NCBI RefSeq assembly: GCF_001263795.1
Contig: NZ_LHUR01000010.1
Coordinates: 117,237-181,236 of the forward strand
Direction: 5' to 3'
Length of the DNA: 64,000 nucleotides
Source: Clostridium homopropionicum DSM 5847
GTDB lineage: Bacteria > Bacillota > Clostridia > Clostridiales > Clostridiaceae
Part shown: piece after piece, positions 25,787-36,505 of the stretch
Position numbering within the stretch: position 1 is the stretch's first letter
Layout of the letters: each line of letters starts with the position of its first letter
Position numbers and translations under genes: made by a program
Notes under the pieces: generated by a model
Told to the model about the DNA's origin: nothing
The model's input: the letters and a program-made list of their open reading frames with translations, nothing else
Databases searched by the model: none

Positions 25787-26488
25787 CTATAGAACGCGAT
25801 TTAAGGGAACTAATTTTTTCCCTTTAAAGGCATACATTTCTTGCCTTTCTATATCAATAAAGGCTTCCTTATTTATATCATGAATATTATTTCTAAAATA
25901 TTCTCCAAGCAATTGTGCAGAAAGATTTTCTTTACTTCCGCATGCAACTAATACTTCTAAAATCAGAAGATTATCTACGATTCTATAATCTATGTCTTTA
26001 ATAAGTTCCTTTATATTCACTGTCTTTTCTTCTTTTTTTCCCTTCTTTGTGGCAAGCCATTCTTTAAGATTTAATATATCTTTTATCTCCTCTTCTATTT
26101 TTGTTGCATCCACTAACTTAAACTTTAATATGTATCTGGCAGCTTCTACAGCCGCCATAGCCTGAGGAACTTTTTTATCTTCTTCCTTTATCTTTTTTGC
26201 ATCTAAGAACCTAATGGTACTTGGAGCATTTTTATTTAAAGCTTCCTCTATATATTTTTCTTCTATTTCTTCATTAAAATGAACATCCATATACTCGCCC
26301 TTTGAATATACTCCTACAGCTAGAGGTTGGGCAATAGATAGTGCCATATGAGGATTAAATCCTCTAGAATACTCAACAGGAAGCTCTGATCTTCTGATTA
26401 TTCTTTGAATAGTTCTCATTAATTCTAAATGGGAGACATATTTAATGTCACTACCTTTCGTATATTTAATTAAATATCGCATTCTCAA
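25787..26488 (-). CDS. TIGR03936-family radical-SAM-associated protein (DUF2344)
   Basis: A 233-residue protein of the DUF2344 family: YLIKYTKGSDIKYVSHLELMR and the SRGFNPHMALSIAQPL segment are characteristic. Its biochemical role is unknown. It overlaps the end of the upstream TIGR03960 radical SAM gene by 23 nt; in some bacteria the two are fused, which argues for a joint function. The start is probably TTG at 26488 (GGGAG 6 nt upstream), with an in-frame ATG two codons later. Confidence 0.9.
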   Translation of the reverse strand: MRMRYLIKYTKGSDIKYVSHLELMRTIQRIIRRSELPVEYSRGFNPHMALSIAQPLAVGVYSKGEYMDVHFNEEIEEKYIEEALNKNAPSTIRFLDAKKIKEEDKKVPQAMAAVEAARYILKFKLVDATKIEEEIKDILNLKEWLATKKGKKEEKTVNIKELIKDIDYRIVDNLLILEVLVACGSKENLSAQLLGEYFRNNIHDINKEAFIDIERQEMYAFKGKKLVPLNRVL

Positions 26489-28328
26489 AACACGCTCCCT
26501 CTTTAAAATTTTCTCTTGAGTTCATGCCGCAATTTGCACAACCTAATCTGCAATCAGGAGTAACTTCTGCTTTTTTAGCTTTTTCATTCTCTTTTATTAG
26601 GAATTCCTTTGAAACTCCAATATCTATGAAATCCCATGGCAATACTTCATCATAATCTCTTTCACGGAATGTGTAAAAGTCACCTTCTACTCCACACTCT
26701 TTCATGGCTTCAAGCCAAATGTCAAAATTGAAATATTCTCCCCATCCGTCAAACTTTGCTCCCTTTTGGAAGGCTTTAATAATAACATCACAAAGCTTTC
26801 TGTCTCCCCTTGCAATGACAGCTTCCATATAGCTGACAGGAGTTTCATGCCAGTTGTAAGAAATTTGCTTACTCTTAATTGAACTTCTTAAGGTTTTTAT
26901 TTTTTCTCTAACAGTTTCCATTCTATCTTGAGCTGCCCATTGGAATGGTGTAAAAGGCTTAGGTACGAAAATTGATGTGCTTAAAGTAACCTTTAATCCT
27001 TTTTTTCTAACTTCCTTAGGGACTTTATAATATTCACTAACTACCTTTTGTCCTAGATCAGCAATTCCAGCAACATCTTTCATAGTCTCATATGGCAGAC
27101 CAATCATAAAGTAAAGCTTAATAGTTGACCAGCCAGATTTAAACGCATTAGATACCGAATCCATTAAATTTTCTTCAGTAACTCCCTTATTTATTATATC
27201 TCTCATTCTCTGGCTTCCAGCTTCTGGAGCAAAGGTTAAGCCAGTTTTTCTTACCTTTTGAATTTCATTTATTAAATCCACTGAAAAAGAATCTATTCTA
27301 ATAGAAGGCAAGGATACTCCTACCTTTTTATCATTATATTTTTCTATTATCGACCTTATTAGCCTCTGTATATCAGAGTAATCACAAATACTCAAGGATA
27401 TTAATGATACTTCTTCATATCCAGTAGCTTTTAAAAGTTTATCAACCTGTTCCATTAATTTATCAGTGGTTTTTTCTCTAACAGGTCTATATACCATTCC
27501 AGCTTGGCAAAATCTGCATCCTCTAGTACAACCTCTAAAGGTTTCAATAGTTACTCTATCATGAACTATCTCTCCATACGGAACTAGAAGCTTATCAGGG
27601 AAATCTACTTCTTCAAAATTCCTTACTAATGCTTTATGAACTACCCTTGGCACATCTTCATACTTTGGCTTAAACTCCCTTATAGTTCCATCCTCTTTAT
27701 AGCTTACTTCATAAAGACTTGGAACATATATTCCTCTGCTTCCTGCAGCTTTCCTTAAAAATTCCTTTTTATTAAGCCCATTTTTCTTACATTTCTTATA
27801 TAAATCCATTAAATAATTAAGCTGTTCTTCTCCTTCTCCAATTGCAAATATTTCTGCAATATCATAAAGAGGCTCTGGATTATATGCACAAGGACCGCCG
27901 CAAATTACAATAGGATCTTCCTCTTTTCTTTCCGAAGCTCTTATAGGAATTCCCGCCATATCCAGCATATTCAGAATGTTCGTATAGCTCATCTCGTATT
28001 GAAGGGTAAAGCCTACAAAATCAAATTCCTTCAAGGAATCTTTAGTTTCTAAGGTATACATAGGAATATTATGCTCCCTCATTTGTTTCTCCATATCCGG
28101 CCAAGGGGCAAAAGCTCTCTCACAAAAGGTATCTTCTCTTTTATTTAAAGTATAATAAAGTATCTTTGTTCCTAGATGAGACATTCCTACTTCATAAACA
28201 TCAGGAAAACAAAAGGCAAATCTTATTTCAACAGCTTTTTTATCTTTATTAAATGAATTTAATTCTCCACCAGTATATCTAGCAGGCTTTTCAACCTTAT
28301 ATAATATATCATCTGAAATTTTGTTCAT
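26466..28328 (-). CDS. TIGR03960-family B12-binding-domain radical SAM protein
   Basis: A 620-residue radical SAM enzyme with an N-terminal cobalamin-binding-like domain (FAFCFPDVYEVGMSHLGTKIL) and the iron-sulfur motif CTRGCRFC near residue 260, followed by ICDYSDIQRLIRS and FAPEAGSQRMRD. The C terminus holds CRLGCANCG, which could bind a further metal or substrate. The ATG at 28328 has AGGAGG upstream. Despite a known family, its reaction is undefined. It is coupled to the TIGR03936 gene and lies downstream of spoIVFB. Confidence 0.92.
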   Translation of the reverse strand: MNKISDDILYKVEKPARYTGGELNSFNKDKKAVEIRFAFCFPDVYEVGMSHLGTKILYYTLNKREDTFCERAFAPWPDMEKQMREHNIPMYTLETKDSLKEFDFVGFTLQYEMSYTNILNMLDMAGIPIRASERKEEDPIVICGGPCAYNPEPLYDIAEIFAIGEGEEQLNYLMDLYKKCKKNGLNKKEFLRKAAGSRGIYVPSLYEVSYKEDGTIREFKPKYEDVPRVVHKALVRNFEEVDFPDKLLVPYGEIVHDRVTIETFRGCTRGCRFCQAGMVYRPVREKTTDKLMEQVDKLLKATGYEEVSLISLSICDYSDIQRLIRSIIEKYNDKKVGVSLPSIRIDSFSVDLINEIQKVRKTGLTFAPEAGSQRMRDIINKGVTEENLMDSVSNAFKSGWSTIKLYFMIGLPYETMKDVAGIADLGQKVVSEYYKVPKEVRKKGLKVTLSTSIFVPKPFTPFQWAAQDRMETVREKIKTLRSSIKSKQISYNWHETPVSYMEAVIARGDRKLCDVIIKAFQKGAKFDGWGEYFNFDIWLEAMKECGVEGDFYTFRERDYDEVLPWDFIDIGVSKEFLIKENEKAKKAEVTPDCRLGCANCGMNSRENFKEGACFENAIFN

Positions 28329-28406
28329 GTACTTTCCTCCTAAGTTAATTGGCATAATTGAATCACTACATTTTACCATAAAATTATATAAAAATAAATT
28401 GCATGA

Positions 28407-29354
28407 TTATATATCTTTATTACATTCATTGTTCCAACTATTCCATTGATCAATTGTCTTTTTCGCAAATTTGTCCATTTTGTCTATTTCATCGGTATTT
28501 TTTAAATATTCTTCTATACTTATATTCCCATAGATCTTAATAGCTTCAATAAGCTCACCTTCATATATAACATTTACAGCTTTCATTTCACTATTAAGTA
28601 TTATAAATATATTATACTTATTTTTATCAATAATACTCAAAGCTTCTAATAAGCTCTTTTTTAAGTGCATTGATATACTTCTATTTTCAATATACCCTTT
28701 TTTGTTAAATTTATATTTCTTATTAATTATATCTCCCATAATCAAATAAACTATCCTTTCTTTTTCTTTATAAGAAGCAATAATTATAAATACTCCTAGT
28801 ACCATCATGCTTATGCTTCTTTTGTCGAATATAAGCAATATCAGTGAATATAATGTTATTAGTACTCCAAGAACAATGCTAATTTTAACAGTAATTTTAT
28901 TAGCATTTTTATAATATGTCTTAAAAGAAAATAAATCTCTTACTATCCTTCCTCCATCTAACGGAAAAGCCGGTATAAGATTAAATATACCTAATGCTAG
29001 ATTACTCATAACTAGATATTCATAATAATAGTTGTAATGGAACTTACTTATTAAATAAAAAATAGCCGCTAAAAATAAATTAAATAAGGGTCCACTTAAA
29101 GAAATAATCATATCTTCTTTAGGATCTGCTTCGTCTAAATCTTTTAATCTAAGCACAGCTCCTATAGGAAGGATTTCTATATAAAATCCTTTAAAACCCA
29201 ATTTCTTTGCGACTATAAAATGTACTAATTCATGAAGAAATACAAGAATAAACGATATTAGTAATTTCCCTTTGAAGCCAATGATAATTAAAAGTATTAT
29301 ATAAGGAAAAAATAATTTACTTATTTTTATTACTAACTCATGTCTTTTTTTCAT
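28407..29354 (-). CDS. spoIVFB: Site-2 protease SpoIVFB-like (M50 family, pro-sigma-K processing)
   Basis: Intramembrane zinc protease that activates pro-sigma-K in the Bacillus mother cell. The 315-residue protein has about six membrane helices, the zinc motif His41-Glu42-x-x-His45 (FLHELVHF) and the third ligand in PAFPLDGGR (Asp133), close to the Bacillus spacing. The C-terminal third resembles a CBS-type cytoplasmic domain. It starts 4 bp after spoIVFA with a weak ribosome site, so it is probably coupled to it. The sigma-K gene is not in this window. Confidence 0.88.
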   Translation of the reverse strand: MKKRHELVIKISKLFFPYIILLIIIGFKGKLLISFILVFLHELVHFIVAKKLGFKGFYIEILPIGAVLRLKDLDEADPKEDMIISLSGPLFNLFLAAIFYLISKFHYNYYYEYLVMSNLALGIFNLIPAFPLDGGRIVRDLFSFKTYYKNANKITVKISIVLGVLITLYSLILLIFDKRSISMMVLGVFIIIASYKEKERIVYLIMGDIINKKYKFNKKGYIENRSISMHLKKSLLEALSIIDKNKYNIFIILNSEMKAVNVIYEGELIEAIKIYGNISIEEYLKNTDEIDKMDKFAKKTIDQWNSWNNECNKDI

Positions 29355-29358
29355 ATTT

Positions 29359-30081
29359 TTAATTATAGTTTCCTATAATACTTTCTAATCCATTGTTTTG
29401 TCCCATGAAAAGCACCTGAAAATGTACATAGTTTTCAGAAGCATTACTCATACCTATGGCTTCACCTTTTTTTACTACATTACCATTTTGAACTTGAATA
29501 GATCCTAAGTTTGAATAAACAGTTTCTATTCCTTCACCATGATCCATTATGATATATTTCCCTAACTTATCATCTTCACCGCATTCCTTGACTTTTCCCT
29601 GAAAGCTTGCAAAAACTTTCTCTGATTTATTGGCTGTAATGTCAATTCCGTCTTTGCCTTTGCTTATTATCTCTCCCTTTATTGGTAAAGAAAACTGATT
29701 TTTTATCTTTTCTCTAATAGTTTCTCCTCCAGTTATTTTTGATTTCAAATTATCAATGACTTCTATAGCCTTATCATGTAAATTATCTCCCGTACTGATA
29801 AGCTTTATCTGATCTATTATTCTTACGTAATCCACATTATTACTAACTATACTCTTTGAAAAACTATAAACTGCCTGAGTTTGAGGTGTTTCATATACCC
29901 TGCAAAATATTAGCAGCATAGCCATTAATAGCACTCCAAGTAATTCTTGAGTCAATCGTCTTGCTATCCAATTTTCCTTCTTACTTCCGCTAAAGCTACT
30001 ATTTAATGAATTTACATTACTATTTCTTTTGTTAACTATTGAATTATAGTAGCTCTCATATTGAGAATTATAGTGTCCCAT
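29359..30081 (-). CDS. spoIVFA: SpoIVFA-like membrane protein with a catalytically dead M23 domain
   Basis: SpoIVFA anchors and holds SpoIVFB inactive until a forespore signal. The 240-residue product has a polar N terminus, one membrane helix (about residues 47-63, LLGVLLMAMLLIF) and a C-terminal LytM/M23 fold (LPIKGEIISKGKDGIDI, then GKYIIMDHGEGIETVYSNLG, GNVVKKGEAIGMS, YVHFQ). The M23 metal ligands are not all present: the HxGID position reads KDGID and HLH reads YVH, as expected of a non-enzymatic SpoIVFA. GGGGGAG precedes the ATG. The spoIVFA-spoIVFB pairing makes the assignment firm. Confidence 0.85.
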   Translation of the reverse strand: MGHYNSQYESYYNSIVNKRNSNVNSLNSSFSGSKKENWIARRLTQELLGVLLMAMLLIFCRVYETPQTQAVYSFSKSIVSNNVDYVRIIDQIKLISTGDNLHDKAIEVIDNLKSKITGGETIREKIKNQFSLPIKGEIISKGKDGIDITANKSEKVFASFQGKVKECGEDDKLGKYIIMDHGEGIETVYSNLGSIQVQNGNVVKKGEAIGMSNASENYVHFQVLFMGQNNGLESIIGNYN

Positions 30082-30170
30082 TATACTCCCCCTAGAAATT
30101 TATCACTATAATATATATTTATTTAATTTCTTTTGTATTACATTTATTCTAAAAACTTAGTATTAGAGGC

Positions 30171-30206
30171 AAAAAAAGAGCAGCATTTTTTTGCTACTCT
30201 TTTTTA
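30171..30206 (-). terminator. Terminator after the bacteriohemerythrin gene
   Basis: AAAAAGAGCAGCA and TGCTACTCTTTTT pair with one mismatch across a T-rich loop; U runs exist on both strands, so it may also act from the other side. Confidence 0.85.
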
Positions 30207-30216
30207 TCTAATAGAT

Positions 30217-30630
30217 TTAATATATTCCTTTAGAATTTAGGTAATTCTTATATTTAGTATCTGTTTTAAGTATGTGATTTTCTATCCAATCAGCAATAAA
30301 AACTAAAATATCCATAGATACTTTATGTTGATTTTCATCAATATCCTTCTTTGATAATTCTAATATCTTATCGAAAAATTCTCTGTGTTTTTTTACATGA
30401 CTATCATACTCTTCATAGCCGTTGTTTTTCATCAGCTTTTCTTCAAAATCAAAATGGTATATAGCATACTTTTGAAGTTCAAATAAAGAACTCATTATCT
30501 CATCGTAATGATCAAATCCATCCTTAATTGACACAATATCGTATACCTTTTCTCCCAATTCAAATAATCTTTTATGCTGAGAATCAATCTCAGCAATGTT
30601 GCAGCTATAAGCATCTTTCCACTTAAACAT
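30217..30630 (-). CDS. Bacteriohemerythrin (oxygen-binding di-iron protein)
   Basis: Small di-iron protein that binds oxygen, used by anaerobes for sensing or scavenging. The 137 residues show the hemerythrin ligands: DSQHKRLFE (His), HFDFEEKLM (His-x-x-x-Glu), DSHVKKHREFF (His-x-x-x-His) and the C-terminal WIENHILKTDTKY (His and Asp). The ATG at 30630 has GGGG close upstream; a longer frame has none better. Monocistronic, with a terminator directly after. It stands near an alcohol dehydrogenase but has no clear partner. Confidence 0.93.
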   Translation of the reverse strand: MFKWKDAYSCNIAEIDSQHKRLFELGEKVYDIVSIKDGFDHYDEIMSSLFELQKYAIYHFDFEEKLMKNNGYEEYDSHVKKHREFFDKILELSKKDIDENQHKVSMDILVFIADWIENHILKTDTKYKNYLNSKGIY

Positions 30631-30764
30631 TATTCCCCAACTCCTCAAATATTTATTCCCCATTTTATTTTAAAGACAATTATAGCATAATATATGTTAA
30701 CTTTGCCGCAAACTTTAGAGCTTTACAATAATTTAACAAAGAATAAATATTTCTGAGTTTCAAT

Positions 30765-31931
30765 CTATTTTAATGAACTTAAATAAATTTTCAAAACATC
30801 TTCTTCATATAATTTTTTGAAATTTCCCTGTGGTCCTCTCTTTGTAGCCTTCGCTGCCATTTCTTTTAGTTTATCTTCTCCTATGCCTACTTCTGTTAAT
30901 GTAGACGGAATTCCCAAGCTTATGAAAAACTCCTTAGTCCTTTTAATAGCATCTCTAGCAATAGTAATCTTTTCTTGTGTTTTATCTATATCCCATACGT
31001 TCACACCATATTCAACAAATTTATCTAAAGTTGAATCATCTAATACATATGTCATCCAGTTTGGAGTAAGTATTGCAAGACCAACTCCATGAGTAATATC
31101 ATAAATTGCACTTAGCTCATGTTCCATTCCATGGGTAGCCCAATCAGTTACTTTTCCATAAGTCAATAAATTATTTAAAGCTAACGTAGAAACCCACATT
31201 AAGTTTGCTCTTGCTTCATAATTTTCCGGATCATTAATAGCTATAGGTCCATATTTTATACATGTTTTAAGCAACGCTTCTGCCATTCTATCTTGTATGT
31301 AAGCACCTTCTGTAGTGCTAAAATACTGTTCAAAAATATGGCTCATTATATCTGCTGTTCCTGCGGCAGTCTGTGTTTTTGGCACAGTAAAAGTATTAAC
31401 TGGATCCAATATTGAAAACTTTGGTTTTAATGCTTCTCCATAGGTTAAAAGCTTTTCTTCTGTATCAACATTACTTATTACTGCATTCCCATTCATTTCT
31501 GAACCTGTTGCAGCTAAAGTAACCACTGTACCTAATGGTAAAGCGTTCTTAATCCTTGCCTTACCAATAAAGAAATCCCAAGGATCTCCATCATAATAAC
31601 AGCCTGCTGCAATGGTTTTACTGCAGTCTATTACACTTCCTCCACCTAAAGCTAAAATAAAGTCCACATTGTTTTCTTTGCAAATTTTTATTCCTTCTCT
31701 TACAGTTGTTACTCTTGGATTAGGATCTACGCCACCTAGTTCAAAATATTCTATATTATTTTCTTTTAATAAATTAACTACTTTGTCATAAATTCCATTA
31801 GACTTTATACTTCCGCCACCGTAAGTCATTAGAATTTTTGATCCATATTGCTTGATAAGCTTTGGAAGGTTATCCATTTTCCCCTTTCCAAAATAAATAT
31901 TTGTTGGAATTGAATAATTAAAGTTTAACAT
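30765..31931 (-). CDS. Iron-containing alcohol dehydrogenase (butanol-dehydrogenase type)
   Basis: Reduces aldehydes to alcohols with NAD(P)H; members in clostridia act on butyraldehyde or acetaldehyde. The 388 residues match BdhA/YqhD length. Motifs: the nucleotide-binding GGGSIKSNG and ALGGGSVIDCSK, and the iron ligands in ADIMSHIFEQ, ATHGMEHELS and DITHGVGLA. TTAGGAGGAACAGAC precedes the ATG. It stands alone with 180 bp of leader upstream. Substrate and cofactor cannot be fixed from sequence, so I give no symbol. Confidence 0.93.
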   Translation of the reverse strand: MLNFNYSIPTNIYFGKGKMDNLPKLIKQYGSKILMTYGGGSIKSNGIYDKVVNLLKENNIEYFELGGVDPNPRVTTVREGIKICKENNVDFILALGGGSVIDCSKTIAAGCYYDGDPWDFFIGKARIKNALPLGTVVTLAATGSEMNGNAVISNVDTEEKLLTYGEALKPKFSILDPVNTFTVPKTQTAAGTADIMSHIFEQYFSTTEGAYIQDRMAEALLKTCIKYGPIAINDPENYEARANLMWVSTLALNNLLTYGKVTDWATHGMEHELSAIYDITHGVGLAILTPNWMTYVLDDSTLDKFVEYGVNVWDIDKTQEKITIARDAIKRTKEFFISLGIPSTLTEVGIGEDKLKEMAAKATKRGPQGNFKKLYEEDVLKIYLSSLK

Positions 31932-32070
31932 GTCTGTTCCTCCTAATTAAAAAAATTTTTTCTTAAGCTTTTTATAAGCTATATATATATGAGTTATTAA
32001 TTCTTTATCTAATACTTATACCATATATTTTTGTCTAATTGTAGTGGTTTAATAAATTTTTTAATAAAAA

Positions 32071-32109
32071 TATTTATACCCCTAGATATTATTTCTAAGG
32101 GTATAAATA
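32071..32109 (-). terminator. Terminator after the DUF2935 gene
   Basis: 16-bp arms (32071-32086 and 32094-32109) with a single mismatch and a 7-nt loop; a U-rich run follows on the minus strand. Confidence 0.88.
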
Positions 32110-32115
32110 CTTTTA

Positions 32116-32538
32116 CTATAATTGATTTATTATTTGATTAAATGTAGTATACATAAATGTCTGCTCTTCTATAATATGCTCTAATAAAGTCTGCCATACC
32201 TTATCTTCTGTACCATAAGCCTTAACTTCCATTAAGACTCTAAGGAAATACTCATCTCTTCTTAAAAATTCATACACAGTTCTTTTTACTTGTTGTACAT
32301 AATAGAAATTCATGAAATTAAAAGCCGATCTATTTCTTAATTCTTTGGTTTCTTCATTTAAATCTTTAAAAATCTTGTTTACATTATTAAGATTATCTAT
32401 TATGTTCTTAGGTAAATCTTTGTTTGTTAGTTTTGCCACCGTTTGAATAAAGATAGGATGTTCACTAGAAATCTCAGTCCATAATAACAATTCATTAATA
32501 ACACAGTTAATTCCACTTACATAAGTATAGCAATACAA
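32116..32538 (-). CDS. DUF2935-family protein, single-domain form
   Basis: A 140-residue helical protein of the DUF2935 family; function unknown. ELLLWTEISSEHPIFIQTVA is the family signature, with Glu/His residues that recall ferritin-like metal sites, and a second Glu-His region near HIIEEQTFMYTTF. Many family members are about twice as long with two repeats, so this is a half-size form. The start is probably TTG at 32538, with TTGGAGG 7 nt upstream; the reading to 32586 runs past it without another site. It has its own terminator. Confidence 0.75.
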   Translation of the reverse strand: MYCYTYVSGINCVINELLLWTEISSEHPIFIQTVAKLTNKDLPKNIIDNLNNVNKIFKDLNEETKELRNRSAFNFMNFYYVQQVKRTVYEFLRRDEYFLRVLMEVKAYGTEDKVWQTLLEHIIEEQTFMYTTFNQIINQL

Positions 32539-32620
32539 GGTTTTACCTCCAAATAATAATACACAATAATATAATATTGAATTCAATAAATTAGGTGAAA
32601 ACTTATTATAAAAAATATAA

Positions 32621-32660
32621 AAAAAGCTCTCTTAGTATATAAAATACCAAGAAAGCTTTA
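32621..32660 (-). terminator. Terminator after the RseC-like gene
   Basis: Left and right arms of about 16 bp (AAAGCTCTCTTAGTAT against ATACCAAGAAAGCTTT, two mismatches) with a U run on the minus strand. Confidence 0.8.
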
Positions 32661-32684
32661 TATTTGGGATATCCATTAATTATA

Positions 32685-33113
32685 CTAGTTTTCTATTATG
32701 CTTGTCATCTGTAATGTATAATCAGCATTTTTACTTGCTCTCTTATTATACTTATTAAGAATAAAATAAGAAATAGCCAAAGCTAAAATTCCAACTAAGA
32801 AACTTAATAGCTCATAATTTGCAAACCCCATGGATTGAAATATCTTTGTTCCAATACTTATTCCAAGAGCTAACATAATAAGAGGAAATACATATACCCA
32901 TAGAAGCATTGTATTAAAAGCCTTTTGATTCATCTCAACCTTTACTTTATCTCCTGTTTTTGCTCCAAGAGTATTCTTTATATCAGTAGTAACAGAGGAT
33001 ACCTCACATCCAGCTTTACAGTGAGCACAATTTTCTCCGCAACCAGATCTTCTTTGAAAAACTACAGATGCATATTCTCCATGAATAGACGCTACATATC
33101 CGATTTCTGTCAT
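32685..33113 (-). CDS. SoxR-reducing/RseC-family membrane protein
   Basis: The RseC/RsxC-linked family takes part in membrane redox systems (Rnf/Rsx) or envelope stress. The 142-residue protein has a cysteine-rich N-terminal domain (SGCGENCAHCKAGCEV, likely metal or cluster binding), then two membrane helices (~75-95 and 103-122) and a short basic tail. No rnf genes are adjacent, so the partner is unknown. A good terminator follows. Confidence 0.85.
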   Translation of the reverse strand: MTEIGYVASIHGEYASVVFQRRSGCGENCAHCKAGCEVSSVTTDIKNTLGAKTGDKVKVEMNQKAFNTMLLWVYVFPLIMLALGISIGTKIFQSMGFANYELLSFLVGILALAISYFILNKYNKRASKNADYTLQMTSIIEN

Positions 33114-33219
33114 ATTATCAACTCCTAAATAACATTTTGTATAATTAATTATACCATAATCGTAGGATTTTTTACATTTTATTAAGAATTTTTTATTTTG
33201 AACATTTTGTTAATCTACG

Positions 33220-34776
33220 CTAAAATACCTTAGTAGACCATTCTTCACAATTCCAAACCTCAGTTACTACATCTTCATAGAATTCTGGTTCATGGGATAC
33301 TAAAAGAATGCTTCCCTTATATTCCTTCAAGGCTCTTTTTAATTCTTCTTTTGCATCAACATCAAGATGATTTGTAGGCTCATCAAGAATCAATATATTA
33401 GTTTCTTTATTTATTAGCTTCGCCAATCTTACCTTTGCCTGTTCTCCACCACTTAAAACCATTACTTTGCTCTCAATGTGTTTAGTAGTAAGTCCACATT
33501 TAGCTAAAGCAGCTCGAACCTCATACTGTGTATATCCTTGAAATTCACTCCAAAACTCTTCGATACATGTATGTTTATTATTTTTGCTTCCTTCTTGTTC
33601 AAAATATCCAATATATTGATATTCCCCTTTATGAACCTTACCACCTAATGGGTTTATATCACCTATTAAACTCTTTAATAAGGTAGTCTTACCAATTCCA
33701 TTAGAACCACGAAGAGCAATTTTTTGACCTCTCTCCATTCTCAAATTTAATGGTTTAGACAAAGGCTCATTATATCCTATAACTAAGTCTGTTGTCTCAA
33801 AAATTATTTTTCCTGAGGCTCTAGCAGATTTAAAGTTAAATTGTGGCTTTGGTTTCTCCTCCGGAAGTTCTATAACATCCATTTTATCAAGCACCTTCTG
33901 TCTTGATTTGGCTCTACCTGTAGTAGATATTCTTGCTTTATTTCTTGCAATAAAATCCTCTAATTTTTCTATTTCCTGCTGCTGTCTTTTATAAGCTGCC
34001 TCTAATTGTCTCTTGTTGGCTTCATATATTCTTAGAAAATTATCATAATCTCCAACATATCTTGTTAATTCCTTATTTTCCACATGATATATTAGATTAA
34101 TAACACTATTTAAAAAAGGTATATCGTGAGAAATTAATATAAAGGCATTTTCATAATCTTGAAGATATCTTTTAAGCCAAACTATATGCTCCTCATCTAA
34201 ATAATTTGTAGGCTCATCTAGTAATAGTATATCCGGTTTTTCAAGTAACAACTTTGCAAGCAATACCTTAGTTCTTTGCCCTCCACTTAGTTCTGTTACA
34301 TCTCTATCTAATCCAATATCCTTAAGTCCTAAACCTCCTGCTATTTCTTCAACCTTTGACTCAATTGAGTAAAAGTCATTATTATCCAGCATATCTTGAA
34401 TGTTTCCCATCTCTTCAAGTAGCTTTTCTAATTCCTCTGGAGTAGCATCTCCCATTTTATCAGTAATTTTAAGCATTTCTTCTTCCAAATCAAAAAGGTA
34501 TTTAAAGGCTCCCTTTAATACATCACGAATAGACTGCCCTTTCTCTAACACTGCATGCTGATCTAAATATCCAACTCTAACCTTATTTGACCATTGGATT
34601 TCACCTTCATCTGGCATAAGCTTATTAGTTATAATGTTCATAAAGGTAGATTTTCCTTCCCCATTAGCACCAATAAAACCAACGTGTTCTCCTTTTAAAA
34701 GTCTGAAAGATACATTTTCAAAAATCGCTCTATCTCCAAAGCCATGACTCATATTTTTAACTGTTAATATACTCAT
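33220..34776 (-). CDS. ABC-F family ATP-binding protein (ribosome-associated, YkpA/YbiT-like)
   Basis: Two fused ABC ATPase domains without membrane segments, the layout of ABC-F ribosome factors. Domain 1: GANGEGKST (Walker A), LSGGQRTKV, LLLDEPTNYLD. Linker: a charged coiled coil (RQQQEIEKLEDFIARNKAR). Domain 2: GSNGIGKTT, LSGGEQAKV, LILDEPTNHLD. The length of 518 fits the YkpA/YbiT branch. Some ABC-F proteins protect ribosomes from antibiotics; nothing here proves resistance. The start is the ATG at 34776 with AAGGAGAGA upstream; the longer frame lacks a site. Confidence 0.93.
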   Translation of the reverse strand: MSILTVKNMSHGFGDRAIFENVSFRLLKGEHVGFIGANGEGKSTFMNIITNKLMPDEGEIQWSNKVRVGYLDQHAVLEKGQSIRDVLKGAFKYLFDLEEEMLKITDKMGDATPEELEKLLEEMGNIQDMLDNNDFYSIESKVEEIAGGLGLKDIGLDRDVTELSGGQRTKVLLAKLLLEKPDILLLDEPTNYLDEEHIVWLKRYLQDYENAFILISHDIPFLNSVINLIYHVENKELTRYVGDYDNFLRIYEANKRQLEAAYKRQQQEIEKLEDFIARNKARISTTGRAKSRQKVLDKMDVIELPEEKPKPQFNFKSARASGKIIFETTDLVIGYNEPLSKPLNLRMERGQKIALRGSNGIGKTTLLKSLIGDINPLGGKVHKGEYQYIGYFEQEGSKNNKHTCIEEFWSEFQGYTQYEVRAALAKCGLTTKHIESKVMVLSGGEQAKVRLAKLINKETNILILDEPTNHLDVDAKEELKRALKEYKGSILLVSHEPEFYEDVVTEVWNCEEWSTKVF

Positions 34777-34862
34777 TTTTTCTCTCCTTAAAGATGAATA
34801 ATTTAAAGCTTTATTCCATAACAAAGTATATTTTAAGGTATATTTGTATGGCTTGTCAAAAG

Positions 34863-34905
34863 AAAAAAAGCAGCACTATAAATTTATTATAGTACTGCTT
34901 TTTTT
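34863..34905 (-). terminator. Terminator after gdhA
   Basis: AAAAAAAGCAGCACTATAA (34863-34881) pairs with the TTATAGTACTGCTTTTTTT arm (34887-34905), one mismatch; U runs flank both strands. Confidence 0.88.
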
Positions 34906-34910
34906 ATATT

Positions 34911-36263
<1,353 letters not shown>

Positions 36264-36505
36264 CTAAATAATTATTATTATGCTTTATATAATAACACAA
36301 TTTTTTGTTATTTTTTATAACTTTTTAAAATAACTGGGGGTAAAATTGTCATTTTAATAATAAAACATACCTAATTTCTCAAAATTCATAAAGTTTTACA
36401 TCTAAGATGTTAATTCGCTAACTTTTTCTCAATAAAATTATGAATTTGCTAAAAATTTCATTGCTTTTAACTAAAATGGTATCTAAATTACACTTTTTAA
36501 TACAA

